DNA of 64,000 nt from an uncultured Clostridia bacterium (GTDB lineage: Bacteria > Bacillota > Clostridia > Oscillospirales > Acutalibacteraceae). A program made the position numbers and the translations under genes. Positions 1 to 8,212 of the stretch are shown piece after piece. The notes beneath the pieces are model-generated. The model saw nothing but the letters and a program-made list of their open reading frames with translations. It ran no database searches and was not told where the DNA came from. The stretch covers positions 122,110 through 186,109 of the forward strand of contig CANPWP010000002.1 of the NCBI GenBank assembly GCA_947584595.1, read 5' to 3'. Every line of letters starts with the position of its first letter. Position 1 is the first letter of the stretch.

Positions 1-34
1 ATAAAATCGTGCCTCCCTTTTATAATATTCTTTT

Positions 35-523
35 TTATTTACGACCGCCGCTGCCGCCTCTGCGGCTGTAGCCGCGGGATTCGCCGGTTCTTTTTAAATC
101 GGACATTTTGTCCTCGCTTGTCTGCTTAAAACGGGACATCATATCTTCAAATGACTGCGGAGCTTCTTTTCTTGAGCTTTGCCACTCAAAGTCACCGGGA
201 CTGGTTACAACCGGTGCAGGTGTATAGGGACGTCGTTTATTCTGCTTATTATATGAAGGTTTTCCTGAACGTTCCTGTTTTTCAGGATTTTCAACAGCCT
301 GCTTCATAGACAAGCTTATTTTTTTTCCCTCTCCCAAAGACAGAACTTTTACTTTTACAGTGTCCCCTATTTTTACAAAATCATTAATTTCATTTACAAA
401 AGTAGGAGCAATTTCCGAAATATGAACCATTCCCGTTTCTCCGTCAGGTAATGTTACGAATGCTCCGAATTTAGTTATACCGGATACCTTGCCTTCAAGA
501 ATATTTCCGACTTCAAGTGACAT
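35..523 (-). CDS. S1-domain RNA-binding protein (YabR-like)
   Basis: 162 aa. Residues 1-75 form one S1/OB RNA-binding fold (EGKVSGITKFGAFVTL, GMVHISEI, GKKISLSMK). The rest is a low-complexity, basic, Gly/Arg-rich tail ending GYSRRGGSGGRK, typical of RNA-binding extensions. It is the last gene of the yabP-yabQ-divIC-S1 cluster, matching yabR next to divIC in Bacillus. The target RNA cannot be read from the sequence; a ribosome-associated or general-stress role (GSP13/YabR family) is inferred. Confidence 0.85.
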   Translation of the reverse strand: MSLEVGNILEGKVSGITKFGAFVTLPDGETGMVHISEIAPTFVNEINDFVKIGDTVKVKVLSLGEGKKISLSMKQAVENPEKQERSGKPSYNKQNKRRPYTPAPVVTSPGDFEWQSSRKEAPQSFEDMMSRFKQTSEDKMSDLKRTGESRGYSRRGGSGGRK

Positions 524-567
524 ACAATATTTTCCCCTTATAAAAGTTTTATATCCTTTTTAATAAA

Positions 568-930
568 TTATTCACCGGCAATATTGACAAACACCCTTTC
601 GCCATCTTTGATGTAGTCAAGATCTTCTCGGGCAATTTGCTCAATATACTGAGCAAGTTCTTTATCCGAATAATTTTTTACTTCATTTATCTGATCGTTT
701 TTGATTTCCTGCACAACTATTTTACCCTTAAGGTCTTCAAGCTGCTGCTTTTTATCTGAAATTTCTATAAACTGATTGACTAAAGTTATTACAGCATACA
801 GCACAAACCCAAATATTGCAATATAAAGCAGTATATATTTTTTCTTTTTTGCCTTAGGCAGTTTTACTTCCTTTATGTTTCTTTGGGACGACTGATCTCT
901 GTTTTTTACGGATTTGTTCTTCTCTTCCAT
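568..930 (-). CDS. divIC: Septum formation initiator, DivIC/FtsL family
   Basis: About 120 aa with the bitopic layout of the family: a short Lys-rich cytoplasmic N-terminus, one transmembrane helix (YILLYIAIFGFVLYAVITLV), then an extracytoplasmic coiled coil rich in K/Q/E (SDKKQQLEDLKGKI). DivIC works with FtsL and DivIB in the divisome. I chose the ATG at 930, which has GGA a few bases upstream; an in-frame ATG at 942 adds four residues but lacks a ribosome-binding site. Either way the start lies inside the end of yabQ, an unusually long overlap. Confidence 0.85.
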   Translation of the reverse strand: MEEKNKSVKNRDQSSQRNIKEVKLPKAKKKKYILLYIAIFGFVLYAVITLVNQFIEISDKKQQLEDLKGKIVVQEIKNDQINEVKNYSDKELAQYIEQIAREDLDYIKDGERVFVNIAGE

Positions 931-1444
931 AATTATTTCCATTTTTTAATTTCTTTTTTTGATTACTTGATTTTTTATCATTTTTATGTTCTTTCTCTTT
1001 TTTTAGTTTTTTGAAAAAACTTACAAATTTGTATATCTTTTCAACAATATTATACACTACTTTATATAAGATTTTCAATAGCTTTTTAATTATTTTTTTA
1101 AAAAAATTTGAAATTTTTATAACATTTTTAATTATAAAGTTATTCATGGGAATTGCTGCACTTATAATTATTTTCCCCGCCGATATTTGGAATAGTATAA
1201 ATCCTATTGCTTCCCCCAATATCATATAAAATCTTACGCTGCCGTTCAAAAAAGCCAGTGCATATAAAAATGTTGCAAAGGCAGATATGAGCATAAACAA
1301 TATATCAAGTATTATTACATTTGTTTTTTTAAGTCTTAGCGATAATCTGATGATTTTAAAAGGCAGATAAATTAATGACAAACATACGCCAAGCAATATT
1401 GAATATAAAAATGCGGCAGATTGCTCTGCAAATGTATATTCCAA
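854..1444 (-). CDS. yabQ: Spore cortex biosynthesis protein YabQ
   Basis: About 196 aa. The N-terminal part is hydrophobic with several membrane helices (FLYSILLGVCLSLIYLPF, ILFMLISAFATFLYALAFL). The C-terminal tail is very Lys-rich (KKLKKEKEHKNDKKSS) and overlaps the start of divIC by 77 nt. YabQ is a forespore/mother-cell membrane protein needed for cortex formation. Identity rests on membrane topology and position between yabP and divIC. I prefer a TTG at 1444 (MEYTFAEQ) behind GAGG; a GTG at 1456 overlapping the yabP stop has no clear ribosome-binding site. Confidence 0.75.
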   Translation of the reverse strand: MEYTFAEQSAAFLYSILLGVCLSLIYLPFKIIRLSLRLKKTNVIILDILFMLISAFATFLYALAFLNGSVRFYMILGEAIGFILFQISAGKIIISAAIPMNNFIIKNVIKISNFFKKIIKKLLKILYKVVYNIVEKIYKFVSFFKKLKKEKEHKNDKKSSNQKKKLKNGNNYGREEQIRKKQRSVVPKKHKGSKTA

Positions 1445-1452
1445 CTTTTGCC

Positions 1453-1725
1453 TCACTTAAACAAACGGGAAAATACGCTTGTTTTTTCTTTTTTATCTTC
1501 AGGATATATTATTGCATTGATTTTGCCGTCGAGAGTTACTTCTCCCGTTTCTAAGCTGAGCTTGCTTATATGCAGATTTTCTCCCCTAATTATAAGTATT
1601 CCGCACGTACCCGACAGGGATACCGTTTCTTCATTAAAACCAAGCACGTCATCAATTCCGCCTAATGAAAGATTTTTTCTGTTTTCAAGAATCAGATTAT
1701 GCTTTTTTTGATTTTGCTCTGTCAT
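1453..1725 (-). CDS. yabP: Sporulation protein YabP
   Basis: About 90 aa, matching the YabP/YqfC family in length and pattern: NLILENRKNLSLGGIDDVLGF, then VSLSGTCGILIIRGENLHISKLSLETGEVTLDG cut into short beta strands. YabP is made in the mother cell and is required, with YabQ, for later sporulation. The start is the ATG at 1725, preceded by GGAGG with good spacing; upstream in-frame codons are ignored. It sits between rqcP and yabQ, as in many spore formers. Confidence 0.88.
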   Translation of the reverse strand: MTEQNQKKHNLILENRKNLSLGGIDDVLGFNEETVSLSGTCGILIIRGENLHISKLSLETGEVTLDGKINAIIYPEDKKEKTSVFSRLFK

Positions 1726-1782
1726 AAAAAATTCCTCCATACTTTGTATATACAAATATATGGAGGATTTTCTTTAAATATG

Positions 1783-2025
1783 TTAGTTTACATATTCATA
1801 CATAGAAGCGGCTTCTTCTTTTTTTAGAACTTCTTTTACGGAAGTTACTTTAAATTTAATGGTTTTTTCGCCAAGAGTGATTTCTACAATATCTCCCTCT
1901 TTAACATCATAAGATGCTCTTGCAGTTTTACCGTTTACTGCAACCCTGCCTGCGTCACAGGCATCGTTTGCAACTGTTCTTCTTTTTATGATTCTGGCTA
2001 CTTTTAAATATTTATCAAGTCTCAT
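1783..2025 (-). CDS. rqcP: S4-domain RNA-binding protein RqcP (YabO/HslR family)
   Basis: 80 aa, essentially a single S4 domain (MRLDKYLKVARIIKRRTVAND, GRVAVNGKTARASYDVKEGD). RqcP stabilises tRNA on stalled 50S subunits while RqcH adds alanine tails in ribosome quality control. The ATG at 2025 has GAGG upstream; a TTG 15 nt further up is less likely. It follows hup after a clear terminator, so it probably has its own promoter and leads the yabP-yabQ-divIC run. Confidence 0.88.
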   Translation of the reverse strand: MRLDKYLKVARIIKRRTVANDACDAGRVAVNGKTARASYDVKEGDIVEITLGEKTIKFKVTSVKEVLKKEEAASMYEYVN

Positions 2026-2040
2026 TTTAATTAACCTCAA

Positions 2041-2068
2041 TAAAAAAAGCCGACAACTGCCGGCTTTT
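2041..2068 (-). terminator. Rho-independent terminator after hup
   Basis: Perfect inverted repeat AAAAGCCG/CGGCTTTT around an 8-nt loop. Read on the minus strand it is followed by a run of T. It lies between the hup stop codon and rqcP. Confidence 0.85.
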
Positions 2069-2084
2069 CATGAACAAAAATAAA

Positions 2085-2360
2085 TTATTTGTTTACAGCT
2101 TTTTTGAAAGCCTGGCCTGCTTTAAATGCAGGAACCTTTGATGCGGGAATTTCGATTGACTTACCTGTTCTTGGGTCACAGCCTGTTCTCGCATTTCTCT
2201 GTCTCTGCTCAAATGTACCAAAGCCGATAAGCTGTACTTTTTCACCGTTTGCAATTGTTTCTACAACTGCGTCAAGTGTAGCTGAAACAGCAGCGTCTGC
2301 ATCCTTCTTTGTAAGACCGCTTTTTTCTGCAACTAATGCAACTAATTCTGTTTTGTTCAT
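2085..2360 (-). CDS. hup: HU family histone-like DNA-binding protein
   Basis: 91 aa, normal HU length. It starts [21 protein letters not shown] and carries the DNA-clamping arm with [15 protein letters not shown] and the conserved NP-like segment [17 protein letters not shown] bends and packages DNA. The start at 2360 has GGAGG upstream; in-frame extensions would run into the end of mazG. A strong terminator follows, so it can be expressed as a short abundant mRNA. Confidence 0.95.
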   Translation of the reverse strand: MNKTELVALVAEKSGLTKKDADAAVSATLDAVVETIANGEKVQLIGFGTFEQRQRNARTGCDPRTGKSIEIPASKVPAFKAGQAFKKAVNK

Positions 2361-2385
2361 AATAATGTACCTCCAAAATTTAATT

Positions 2386-3177
2386 TTATTTATTTTTAAC
2401 TTCTTCCCAAAGGGAATCAAGTTCTTCCAATGTTGCGGTTTTCATATCTAAATTTCTTTCCTTTGCAAGGTTTTCCACCTTACGAAATCTATCTGAAAAC
2501 TTATCGCAGGCTTTATACAATGCCTCTTCGCTGTCGATTTTTAAAAATCTTGATACGTTTACTACCGAAAACAACACATCTCCCAGTTCTTCAGTCTGAT
2601 GCTCTTTATTGTTTTCTTTGACAGCTTCCTTAAGCTCGGCTACTTCTTCGCTTAATTTATCGATAGCGCCGTTTACATCATTCCAGTCGAAACCGACCTT
2701 TGCGGCTTTCTGTTGGATTTTCGTGCTTCGCATTAATGAAGGAAGTGATTTTGACACGCTGTCCATAACTTCAGACTGGCTTTTCTGAGATTTTGTCTGC
2801 ATTTTTATTTTATCCCAGTTTGAAAGGACCTTTTCACTCGTATCAGCCTGAACATCACCGAAAACGTGAGGATGTCGGATTATCAGCTTTTTGCATATTC
2901 CGTCACAAACGTCATCAATGTTAAACTCATTTTTCTCGCTTTCCATTTCAGCATGGAAAACTACCTGAAGCATTACGTCGCCAAGTTCTTCCTTTAAAAG
3001 CTCTTTATTGTCATTATCGATAGCCTCTATTACTTCATAGGTTTCTTCAATAAAGTTTTGACGAATCGATTTATGGTTTTGTTCTCTGTCCCAAGGACAG
3101 CCGTTTGGCGAACGTAGCAGTTTCATAATTTCAACTAAGTCATCAAATTTATAATTTGACTTTTCTTTGAAAGCCAA
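2386..3177 (-). CDS. mazG: Nucleoside triphosphate pyrophosphohydrolase MazG
   Basis: 263 aa with two tandem MazG domains. The first has [10 protein letters not shown]...[13 protein letters not shown] and the second [10 protein letters not shown]...[12 protein letters not shown], the paired EExxE/ExxD magnesium-binding motifs. MazG hydrolyses NTPs to NMP and PPi and is thought to clean damaged nucleotides. The start is a TTG at 3177 behind GGAGAG with 7-nt spacing. It lies between spoVB and hup, the usual neighbourhood in Clostridia and Bacilli. Confidence 0.93.
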   Translation of the reverse strand: MAFKEKSNYKFDDLVEIMKLLRSPNGCPWDREQNHKSIRQNFIEETYEVIEAIDNDNKELLKEELGDVMLQVVFHAEMESEKNEFNIDDVCDGICKKLIIRHPHVFGDVQADTSEKVLSNWDKIKMQTKSQKSQSEVMDSVSKSLPSLMRSTKIQQKAAKVGFDWNDVNGAIDKLSEEVAELKEAVKENNKEHQTEELGDVLFSVVNVSRFLKIDSEEALYKACDKFSDRFRKVENLAKERNLDMKTATLEELDSLWEEVKNK

Positions 3178-3219
3178 TTCACGTCTCTCCTTTATTGAAA
3201 ATATAAAACAATATACATT

Positions 3220-5031
3220 TTACCCTATTAAATGATATTTTTCAAGTACTTTTGTAATTTTTTCTCCTTTTGGCAAAAATTTTATTTCAGTTGCAGTGAA
3301 TGTTCTAAATAAAAGCAGGGCAATTATATACACTATTACTGCCGTCAAAATAGATATTATTGCCGAAATTTTTAAATTTAAGACATTTGAAAGCAACATA
3401 TTTGTAAAAAACGCACCTGCCGCACAACACATTGAAGCGCCTAACGGTTTTATGACGGTTGAGAGCATATTCGGCAGCACGCCCGAATATTTAACAAGAA
3501 AATACATTGCAACTATACACATTAAAGCATAAGCCACAAGAGAACCTGCTGTTGCGCCTTGAATGTTTATACTTATTATGCTTACAAATGACCAGGTTAT
3601 AAATACTTTTATTAAAAGTCCTCCGCTATAAAGGAATAACGGTATATTTACCTTACCTACTCCCTGAAGCATACTGCAAATAGGAGTTATAGCAGAAGTG
3701 AATATTGTTGTAAATCCCATAACTGTCAATACTCTTGAACCGACTTCAACAAGAGTAGGATCACTGTAAATCAGACCTAATATAGGTTTTGCAAGAACGC
3801 TTAAACCAAGACCTGCCGGGAACGCTACCATCATTGTGAGTTTTAATACTGTTTCAATAGCACTTTTTAGCTCATATTTATTGCCTGTTGTGTAGGCGTG
3901 GGTCACATTCGGCATTGCGCTTGTACCAAACACCTGAGTTACGGCTGTTACTACCTGCATTAAGGTTAAAACCGAACCGTAATATCCCCACAATACAGTC
4001 TGAATTGTAATTGGATTATCTTCTGTTGGATTTAACGGTATTGTTCTGTCAAGGCCTAAACCGCTGAAACTTGCAAGCATTTCGGTCCTATTGTTTATTG
4101 CCATATCCTTAAGTACATTTTGAATTACTATGCTGTCAATCCAAGAACTGATACTCATTACAAATGCGCCCAAACCGATCGGTACAGCTGTTTTAAGCAA
4201 TCTTATAAATGTTTCTTTTCTTGTTCTTGCATCTATTGAATTTTCGAGGTATTCCTTAGAAATCTTGCCGCTTCTTTTATATTTTATAAACAAGTATATA
4301 AATGCTGCGACACTGCCTAAAACAATACCTGCTATTGCACCTGATACCGAAAATGAGAGTAATGTATATAGCGCATCGTTTTCATTTTCAAAAACCAATC
4401 CGAATATGGTGCCTGTTTCATGATAATAGTTCAGTCCTGTTGTCATTACAAAATATGCAATTCCAAGACCTAAAATCATTTTTCCCGCCGCTTCTATTAT
4501 CTCCGAAACAGCAGTAGGTACCATATTACGGGTGCCTTCAAAATAACCTCTGTAAATTGATTCAAGACAGCCAAAGAAAATTGTCGGAGACAAAACAAGC
4601 ATTGGGTACAGTGAATATGGCGAGGAAATTACATTTATATAGTAAAAGCTTCCAAAAAACATTATTGAAAAGCAAATTAAACCCATAGCAACAAAAAACG
4701 GAATTGATACTTTATGAATAACCATTACATCTTTATATCGCTTCTGACTTACGCTTTCTGAAATCAATCTTGATACGGCAATTGGGAAACCTGCCGTTGC
4801 TATTGTAAATAAAGGAATGTAAATTTCATATGCATTCGTAAAAAGTCCTATACCTAAGCCTGAATATTCAGGACCAAACATACTGTACAGATTTGTTATA
4901 AATATTTTATAGACAGCGCCCAGTATTTTTACTATTACCATACTTGCGGAAAGTATTGCAGCACCCTTTAAAAAGCTTTTTGAAGCACTTGAGCTATCAG
5001 AAATTTTTATATTATTTTTCTTATTTGACAA
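3220..5031 (-). CDS. spoVB: Stage V sporulation protein B-like lipid flippase (MATE/MurJ superfamily)
   Basis: About 603 aa with about 14 hydrophobic helices and family segments FLKGAAILSASMVIVKILGAVYKIFI near the start and GLGLSVLAKPILGLIYSD in the middle. SpoVB belongs to the polysaccharide-transport group of MOP flippases and is needed for spore cortex peptidoglycan. The start is probably the TTG at 5031, 4 nt after AGGTGAT; a GTG at 5040 is the alternative. It lies upstream of mazG, consistent with spoVB rather than a housekeeping murJ. Confidence 0.85.
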   Translation of the reverse strand: MSNKKNNIKISDSSSASKSFLKGAAILSASMVIVKILGAVYKIFITNLYSMFGPEYSGLGIGLFTNAYEIYIPLFTIATAGFPIAVSRLISESVSQKRYKDVMVIHKVSIPFFVAMGLICFSIMFFGSFYYINVISSPYSLYPMLVLSPTIFFGCLESIYRGYFEGTRNMVPTAVSEIIEAAGKMILGLGIAYFVMTTGLNYYHETGTIFGLVFENENDALYTLLSFSVSGAIAGIVLGSVAAFIYLFIKYKRSGKISKEYLENSIDARTRKETFIRLLKTAVPIGLGAFVMSISSWIDSIVIQNVLKDMAINNRTEMLASFSGLGLDRTIPLNPTEDNPITIQTVLWGYYGSVLTLMQVVTAVTQVFGTSAMPNVTHAYTTGNKYELKSAIETVLKLTMMVAFPAGLGLSVLAKPILGLIYSDPTLVEVGSRVLTVMGFTTIFTSAITPICSMLQGVGKVNIPLFLYSGGLLIKVFITWSFVSIISINIQGATAGSLVAYALMCIVAMYFLVKYSGVLPNMLSTVIKPLGASMCCAAGAFFTNMLLSNVLNLKISAIISILTAVIVYIIALLLFRTFTATEIKFLPKGEKITKVLEKYHLIG

Positions 5032-5060
5032 AATAATCACCTGTAATAAAACAAAATTTC

Positions 5061-5085
5061 AGGCGGATAATTAAAATATCCGCCT
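5061..5085 (-). terminator. Terminator after zinc-ribbon gene
   Basis: Inverted repeat AGGCGGATA/TATCCGCCT with a 7-nt loop, followed on the minus strand by a T-rich stretch. It lies between the zinc-ribbon gene and spoVB. Confidence 0.7.
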
Positions 5086-5114
5086 TATTGTTTTAAACTA
5101 AACTAATATTGTTT

Positions 5115-5567
5115 TTATTCCTGAGGAGTTTCAGTGTTATCGGTCTCATCCTGAGCAGGTACGCTTTTATCGGCTTCTTCCTCTGTCGGCCCTGCTGACT
5201 CTTCCTTACGTTCCATTTTTGTTCCGCACTTATTGCAGAATAAAGAATCCTTTGCAATAACTGCAGAGCAAACAGGACATATCATAAGATTCTTTGCGGC
5301 TGCTAAAAGCTCATTTATTGCCGCCAAGTCATTTTTAAGGTTTTTTATCTCTTCAACCTTTGCGTCAATTAAATCATTTGAAACTTCTTTGCCGTCTTTT
5401 GAGTTAAAAACCATTTCGCCTAATTCCTGGCATTTTTTATTTATTTCGCCTCTGATTGAAGAGGCATTGAATTTTAACTTTGAAATATCAAATACATTAC
5501 CTGCTTTTTTTGAAAAGGCACTTGCAGCCGCCTTTGCATTTACTACTACATCATCAAACATTCCCAT
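5115..5567 (-). CDS. Zinc-ribbon protein with N-terminal helical region
   Basis: 150 aa, soluble. Residues 1-90 are helical and charged (MFDDVVVNAKAAASAFSKKAG, then IKNLKNDLAAINELL). A four-cysteine zinc ribbon follows (CPVCSAVI...CNKCGTKM), and an acidic Pro/Glu tail ends the protein. Many Clostridia have such proteins but no function is established. The start is the ATG at 5567 with AAAGGA upstream. It is monocistronic, with its own terminator. Confidence 0.75.
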   Translation of the reverse strand: MGMFDDVVVNAKAAASAFSKKAGNVFDISKLKFNASSIRGEINKKCQELGEMVFNSKDGKEVSNDLIDAKVEEIKNLKNDLAAINELLAAAKNLMICPVCSAVIAKDSLFCNKCGTKMERKEESAGPTEEEADKSVPAQDETDNTETPQE

Positions 5568-5674
5568 GAATATCAATCCTTTCAGTATTTTTTATTATGA
5601 TATGTATTAAGAAATATATTACCTAATGTAAATTTTAGGATATTATATCACTAAAATTTTACAAGTTCAACCTT

Positions 5675-7123
5675 TTAAAAATATTTTTTATAAAAATCAA
5701 ATATTCTGTTTTTCCTTTGAATCATTTCTTCAAACCTGTCTATATATTCATACGGATATTTAAAATTAAATATGCGTTCAAGATACTGAAATTCCGGTGA
5801 TTTAAGTTTTGTTACCGCACCTGCTCCGCACCCCAAAATCGTATGTGTTTCATCCATTACGTAAACATTATATAAACACTCCTTACCCCTCTTTGACCAT
5901 CCTACATTCTCTAAGTTGCCTGCCATTCTGCTCTGTCGGTAAAGATAATAAGGAATATAGTCCTTATCAGTCAGAATTTGTTCTGTATATCTGAGCATTT
6001 CGGCACTTTTCTCTGCCTGTGTTTTATCAATCTTTACGCCCTCTTCGGTAAGTGTTGAACTGCGTTTCATGGAAAGAGTATGAACGGTTATACATTCAGG
6101 CTCTAAATCACAGACGCCGTTTAATGTATTTACAAAACTTTCATAAGTATCTGACGGAAGTCCTGCGATTAAATCCATATTTATGCTTTCAAAGCCGATT
6201 TCTCTTGCCATTTTGTATGCATTTACGGTTTGCTGTGTATTATGCTTTCTGCCGATAACTTTCAGCACATTATCATTTAAGGTTTGAGGATTTATTGAAA
6301 TTCTGTCAACTTTATTTTCTTTTAAAGCAATTAGTTTTTCTTTTGTAATTGTATCTGGTCTTCCGGCTTCTACCGTTATTTCACGGCATACAGACAAATC
6401 AAAATTTTCTTTTACGGTTTTCAATACCTTAAACAGCTGTTCAGGCGACAGAGTCGTGGGAGTTCCTCCGCCTATATAAATTGTTTCTAAATTTAATTTT
6501 AAGGATTTTGCAATTTCAGCAGTATGAACGAGTTCTTTACAAAGTAAATCAACATACGGTTCTACTAAATGCTTTGTACGCTCTATTGACTGCATAACAA
6601 AGGAACAGTATTTGCATCTGCTTGGACAAAACGGAATTGAAATATAAAGGCTGAACGAATTTTTCTTTGACAGAGTTAAAATTTCCTTTTCAAATGCCTC
6701 TGTTCTCCGAGCAAGAGCAATTTTCTCATTGCTTACAAAAAACTTGTTTCGGTAATGGTCGATTGCTTCCATTAAACCCTCATCTTCCATCAATCTTCTC
6801 AGAAGTTTGACGGGACGAACACCTGTTAAAAGTCCCCAAGGCGGTTTTACTTCAGTATATTCAGAAAGAAAGCTAAAAATCAGTTCTGCCATTCGGCGTT
6901 CATTTTCAGTTTCATCTTTAGTCAATGATATTGAATTTTCATTTTTATACCCGTTAATCTCTGTTTTTACAATTATTTTATCGGAAATTTCGGTATAAAC
7001 ATAAGGTTGTTCCAAAGTTTCGGGGATTTCTTTTATTACAGTTATTTTTTCGTTCGGGAAAAATAATCTGATCAAATTTTCCATTTCATAATGAAATGTA
7101 TGGTTTTTTATATAAAAATTCAT
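5675..7123 (-). CDS. hemZ: Coproporphyrinogen III oxidase-like radical SAM protein HemZ
   Basis: 482 aa. A poorly conserved N-terminal domain includes WGLLTGVRPVKL. It is followed by a radical-SAM domain with the CxxxCxxC cluster at C166, C170 and C173 (PFCPSRCKYC) and the GGGTPTTLS S-adenosylmethionine motif. HemZ proteins resemble oxygen-independent coproporphyrinogen dehydrogenase, but many anaerobes carry them without heme synthesis, so the true substrate is uncertain. It is the last gene of the long operon, 1 nt after the MBL hydrolase gene. Confidence 0.85.
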   Translation of the reverse strand: MNFYIKNHTFHYEMENLIRLFFPNEKITVIKEIPETLEQPYVYTEISDKIIVKTEINGYKNENSISLTKDETENERRMAELIFSFLSEYTEVKPPWGLLTGVRPVKLLRRLMEDEGLMEAIDHYRNKFFVSNEKIALARRTEAFEKEILTLSKKNSFSLYISIPFCPSRCKYCSFVMQSIERTKHLVEPYVDLLCKELVHTAEIAKSLKLNLETIYIGGGTPTTLSPEQLFKVLKTVKENFDLSVCREITVEAGRPDTITKEKLIALKENKVDRISINPQTLNDNVLKVIGRKHNTQQTVNAYKMAREIGFESINMDLIAGLPSDTYESFVNTLNGVCDLEPECITVHTLSMKRSSTLTEEGVKIDKTQAEKSAEMLRYTEQILTDKDYIPYYLYRQSRMAGNLENVGWSKRGKECLYNVYVMDETHTILGCGAGAVTKLKSPEFQYLERIFNFKYPYEYIDRFEEMIQRKNRIFDFYKKYF

Positions 7124-7124
7124 A

Positions 7125-7757
7125 TTATAACATTCTCATTACAGGATTATATTTTCTTTCGTGGTCGAGGGTTGAAAAAGGTCCGTGACCGGGGTAAACA
7201 TTAAAATCTCCCTCTAAATCCTTTAGCTTTTTAAGTGATTTATACATTTGACTTTCATTTCCTGTGGGAAGGTCGGTTCTTCCGTGGGATTCACAGAAAA
7301 GCGTATCTCCGCAGAAAAGATTATTATCAATAATATAACATCCGCAGCCTTTTGTATGTCCCGGGGTAGTTATATATTTTACGGTGCTGTCACCAAGTTT
7401 TAAAGTATCGTTATCCTTAAGAAAAATATCTCCTTCAAAGGGCTTTAATATGCAGATATCTCTATGAAAATCAGATAAATTCAGCGTTCCAGTATTTAAA
7501 AAATCTTTTCCATCTTCACCGATTACTATTTTGGCGCCGAACATTTCTGCAAGCTCTTTTGCAAACCCTATATGGTCATAATGTCCGTGAGTTAAGAGTA
7601 CATATTCAAGCTCTGAGCCTGATTTTGTCAGTTCATCAATTAAAGGCTGTGACTTATCTCCCGGGTCTACTGCTGCCTTTTTGCCTGTGTTTATATCAGT
7701 AATCAAATAACAATGTGTGTCTAAAAATGTTACTTCAAAATTCTTTACACTTATCAT
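7125..7757 (-). CDS. MBL-fold metallo-hydrolase (glyoxalase II-like)
   Basis: 210 aa with the metallo-beta-lactamase metal motif THGHYDHIG and downstream ligands TPGHTKG, FCGDTLF and YPGHGP. This is the YqgX/GloB-like hydroxyacylglutathione-hydrolase subfamily, which hydrolyses thioesters or related compounds. Its ATG overlaps the dtd stop (ATGA), so the two are translationally coupled. The physiological substrate is not known. Confidence 0.85.
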   Translation of the reverse strand: MISVKNFEVTFLDTHCYLITDINTGKKAAVDPGDKSQPLIDELTKSGSELEYVLLTHGHYDHIGFAKELAEMFGAKIVIGEDGKDFLNTGTLNLSDFHRDICILKPFEGDIFLKDNDTLKLGDSTVKYITTPGHTKGCGCYIIDNNLFCGDTLFCESHGRTDLPTGNESQMYKSLKKLKDLEGDFNVYPGHGPFSTLDHERKYNPVMRML

Positions 7758-8209
7758 TTAATCAGCTCCTTTGAGTTTAGTATCAGCGTTACAGGACCGT
7801 CATTCTCTATTGATACGAGCATATCCGCTCCGAAAATACCTTTTTCAACCTTCTCTACACCGTTTTCAAGAAGTTTTTCGCAAAAATATTCATATAGCGG
7901 ATTTGCGGTGTCAGGTCTTGCGGCATTAAAAAATCCGGGACGTCTGCCGTGTGAGCAATCAGCACACAGGGTAAAGTTTGATACAACCAAAACCTGGCCT
8001 TTTACATCTGATAAAGATAAATTCATCTTATCATTATTATCCGTAAAAATGCGAAGATTAAAAATTTTAGATGCCAAAACATCAGCATCTTTCTCGGTAT
8101 CTCCGTTTTCAACTCCTAACAACAACATAAATCCTTTGCCGATTTGACCTGTTATGCTATTATTTACTTCAACTTTGGCAGAGCTTACTCTTTGCAAAAC
8201 TACTTTCAT
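7754..8209 (-). CDS. dtd: D-aminoacyl-tRNA deacylase
   Basis: 151 aa, full length. It starts MKVVLQRVSSAKVEV and has the oxyanion motif NFTLCADCSHGRRPGF and the cross-dimer loop NDGPVTLIL (the Gly-cisPro signature). Dtd removes D-amino acids and misacylated glycine from tRNAs. The rel-dtd-MBL order is very common in Firmicutes. Family members usually have SQFTLYAD; here NFTLCAD carries a cysteine in place of tyrosine, a mild variation. Confidence 0.95.
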   Translation of the reverse strand: MKVVLQRVSSAKVEVNNSITGQIGKGFMLLLGVENGDTEKDADVLASKIFNLRIFTDNNDKMNLSLSDVKGQVLVVSNFTLCADCSHGRRPGFFNAARPDTANPLYEYFCEKLLENGVEKVEKGIFGADMLVSIENDGPVTLILNSKELIK

Positions 8210-8212
8210 TTC

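Noticed and set aside
1011..1229. Plus-strand open frame inside yabQ
   Set aside because: Shadow of the hydrophobic, AT-rich yabQ gene, with no ribosome-binding site.
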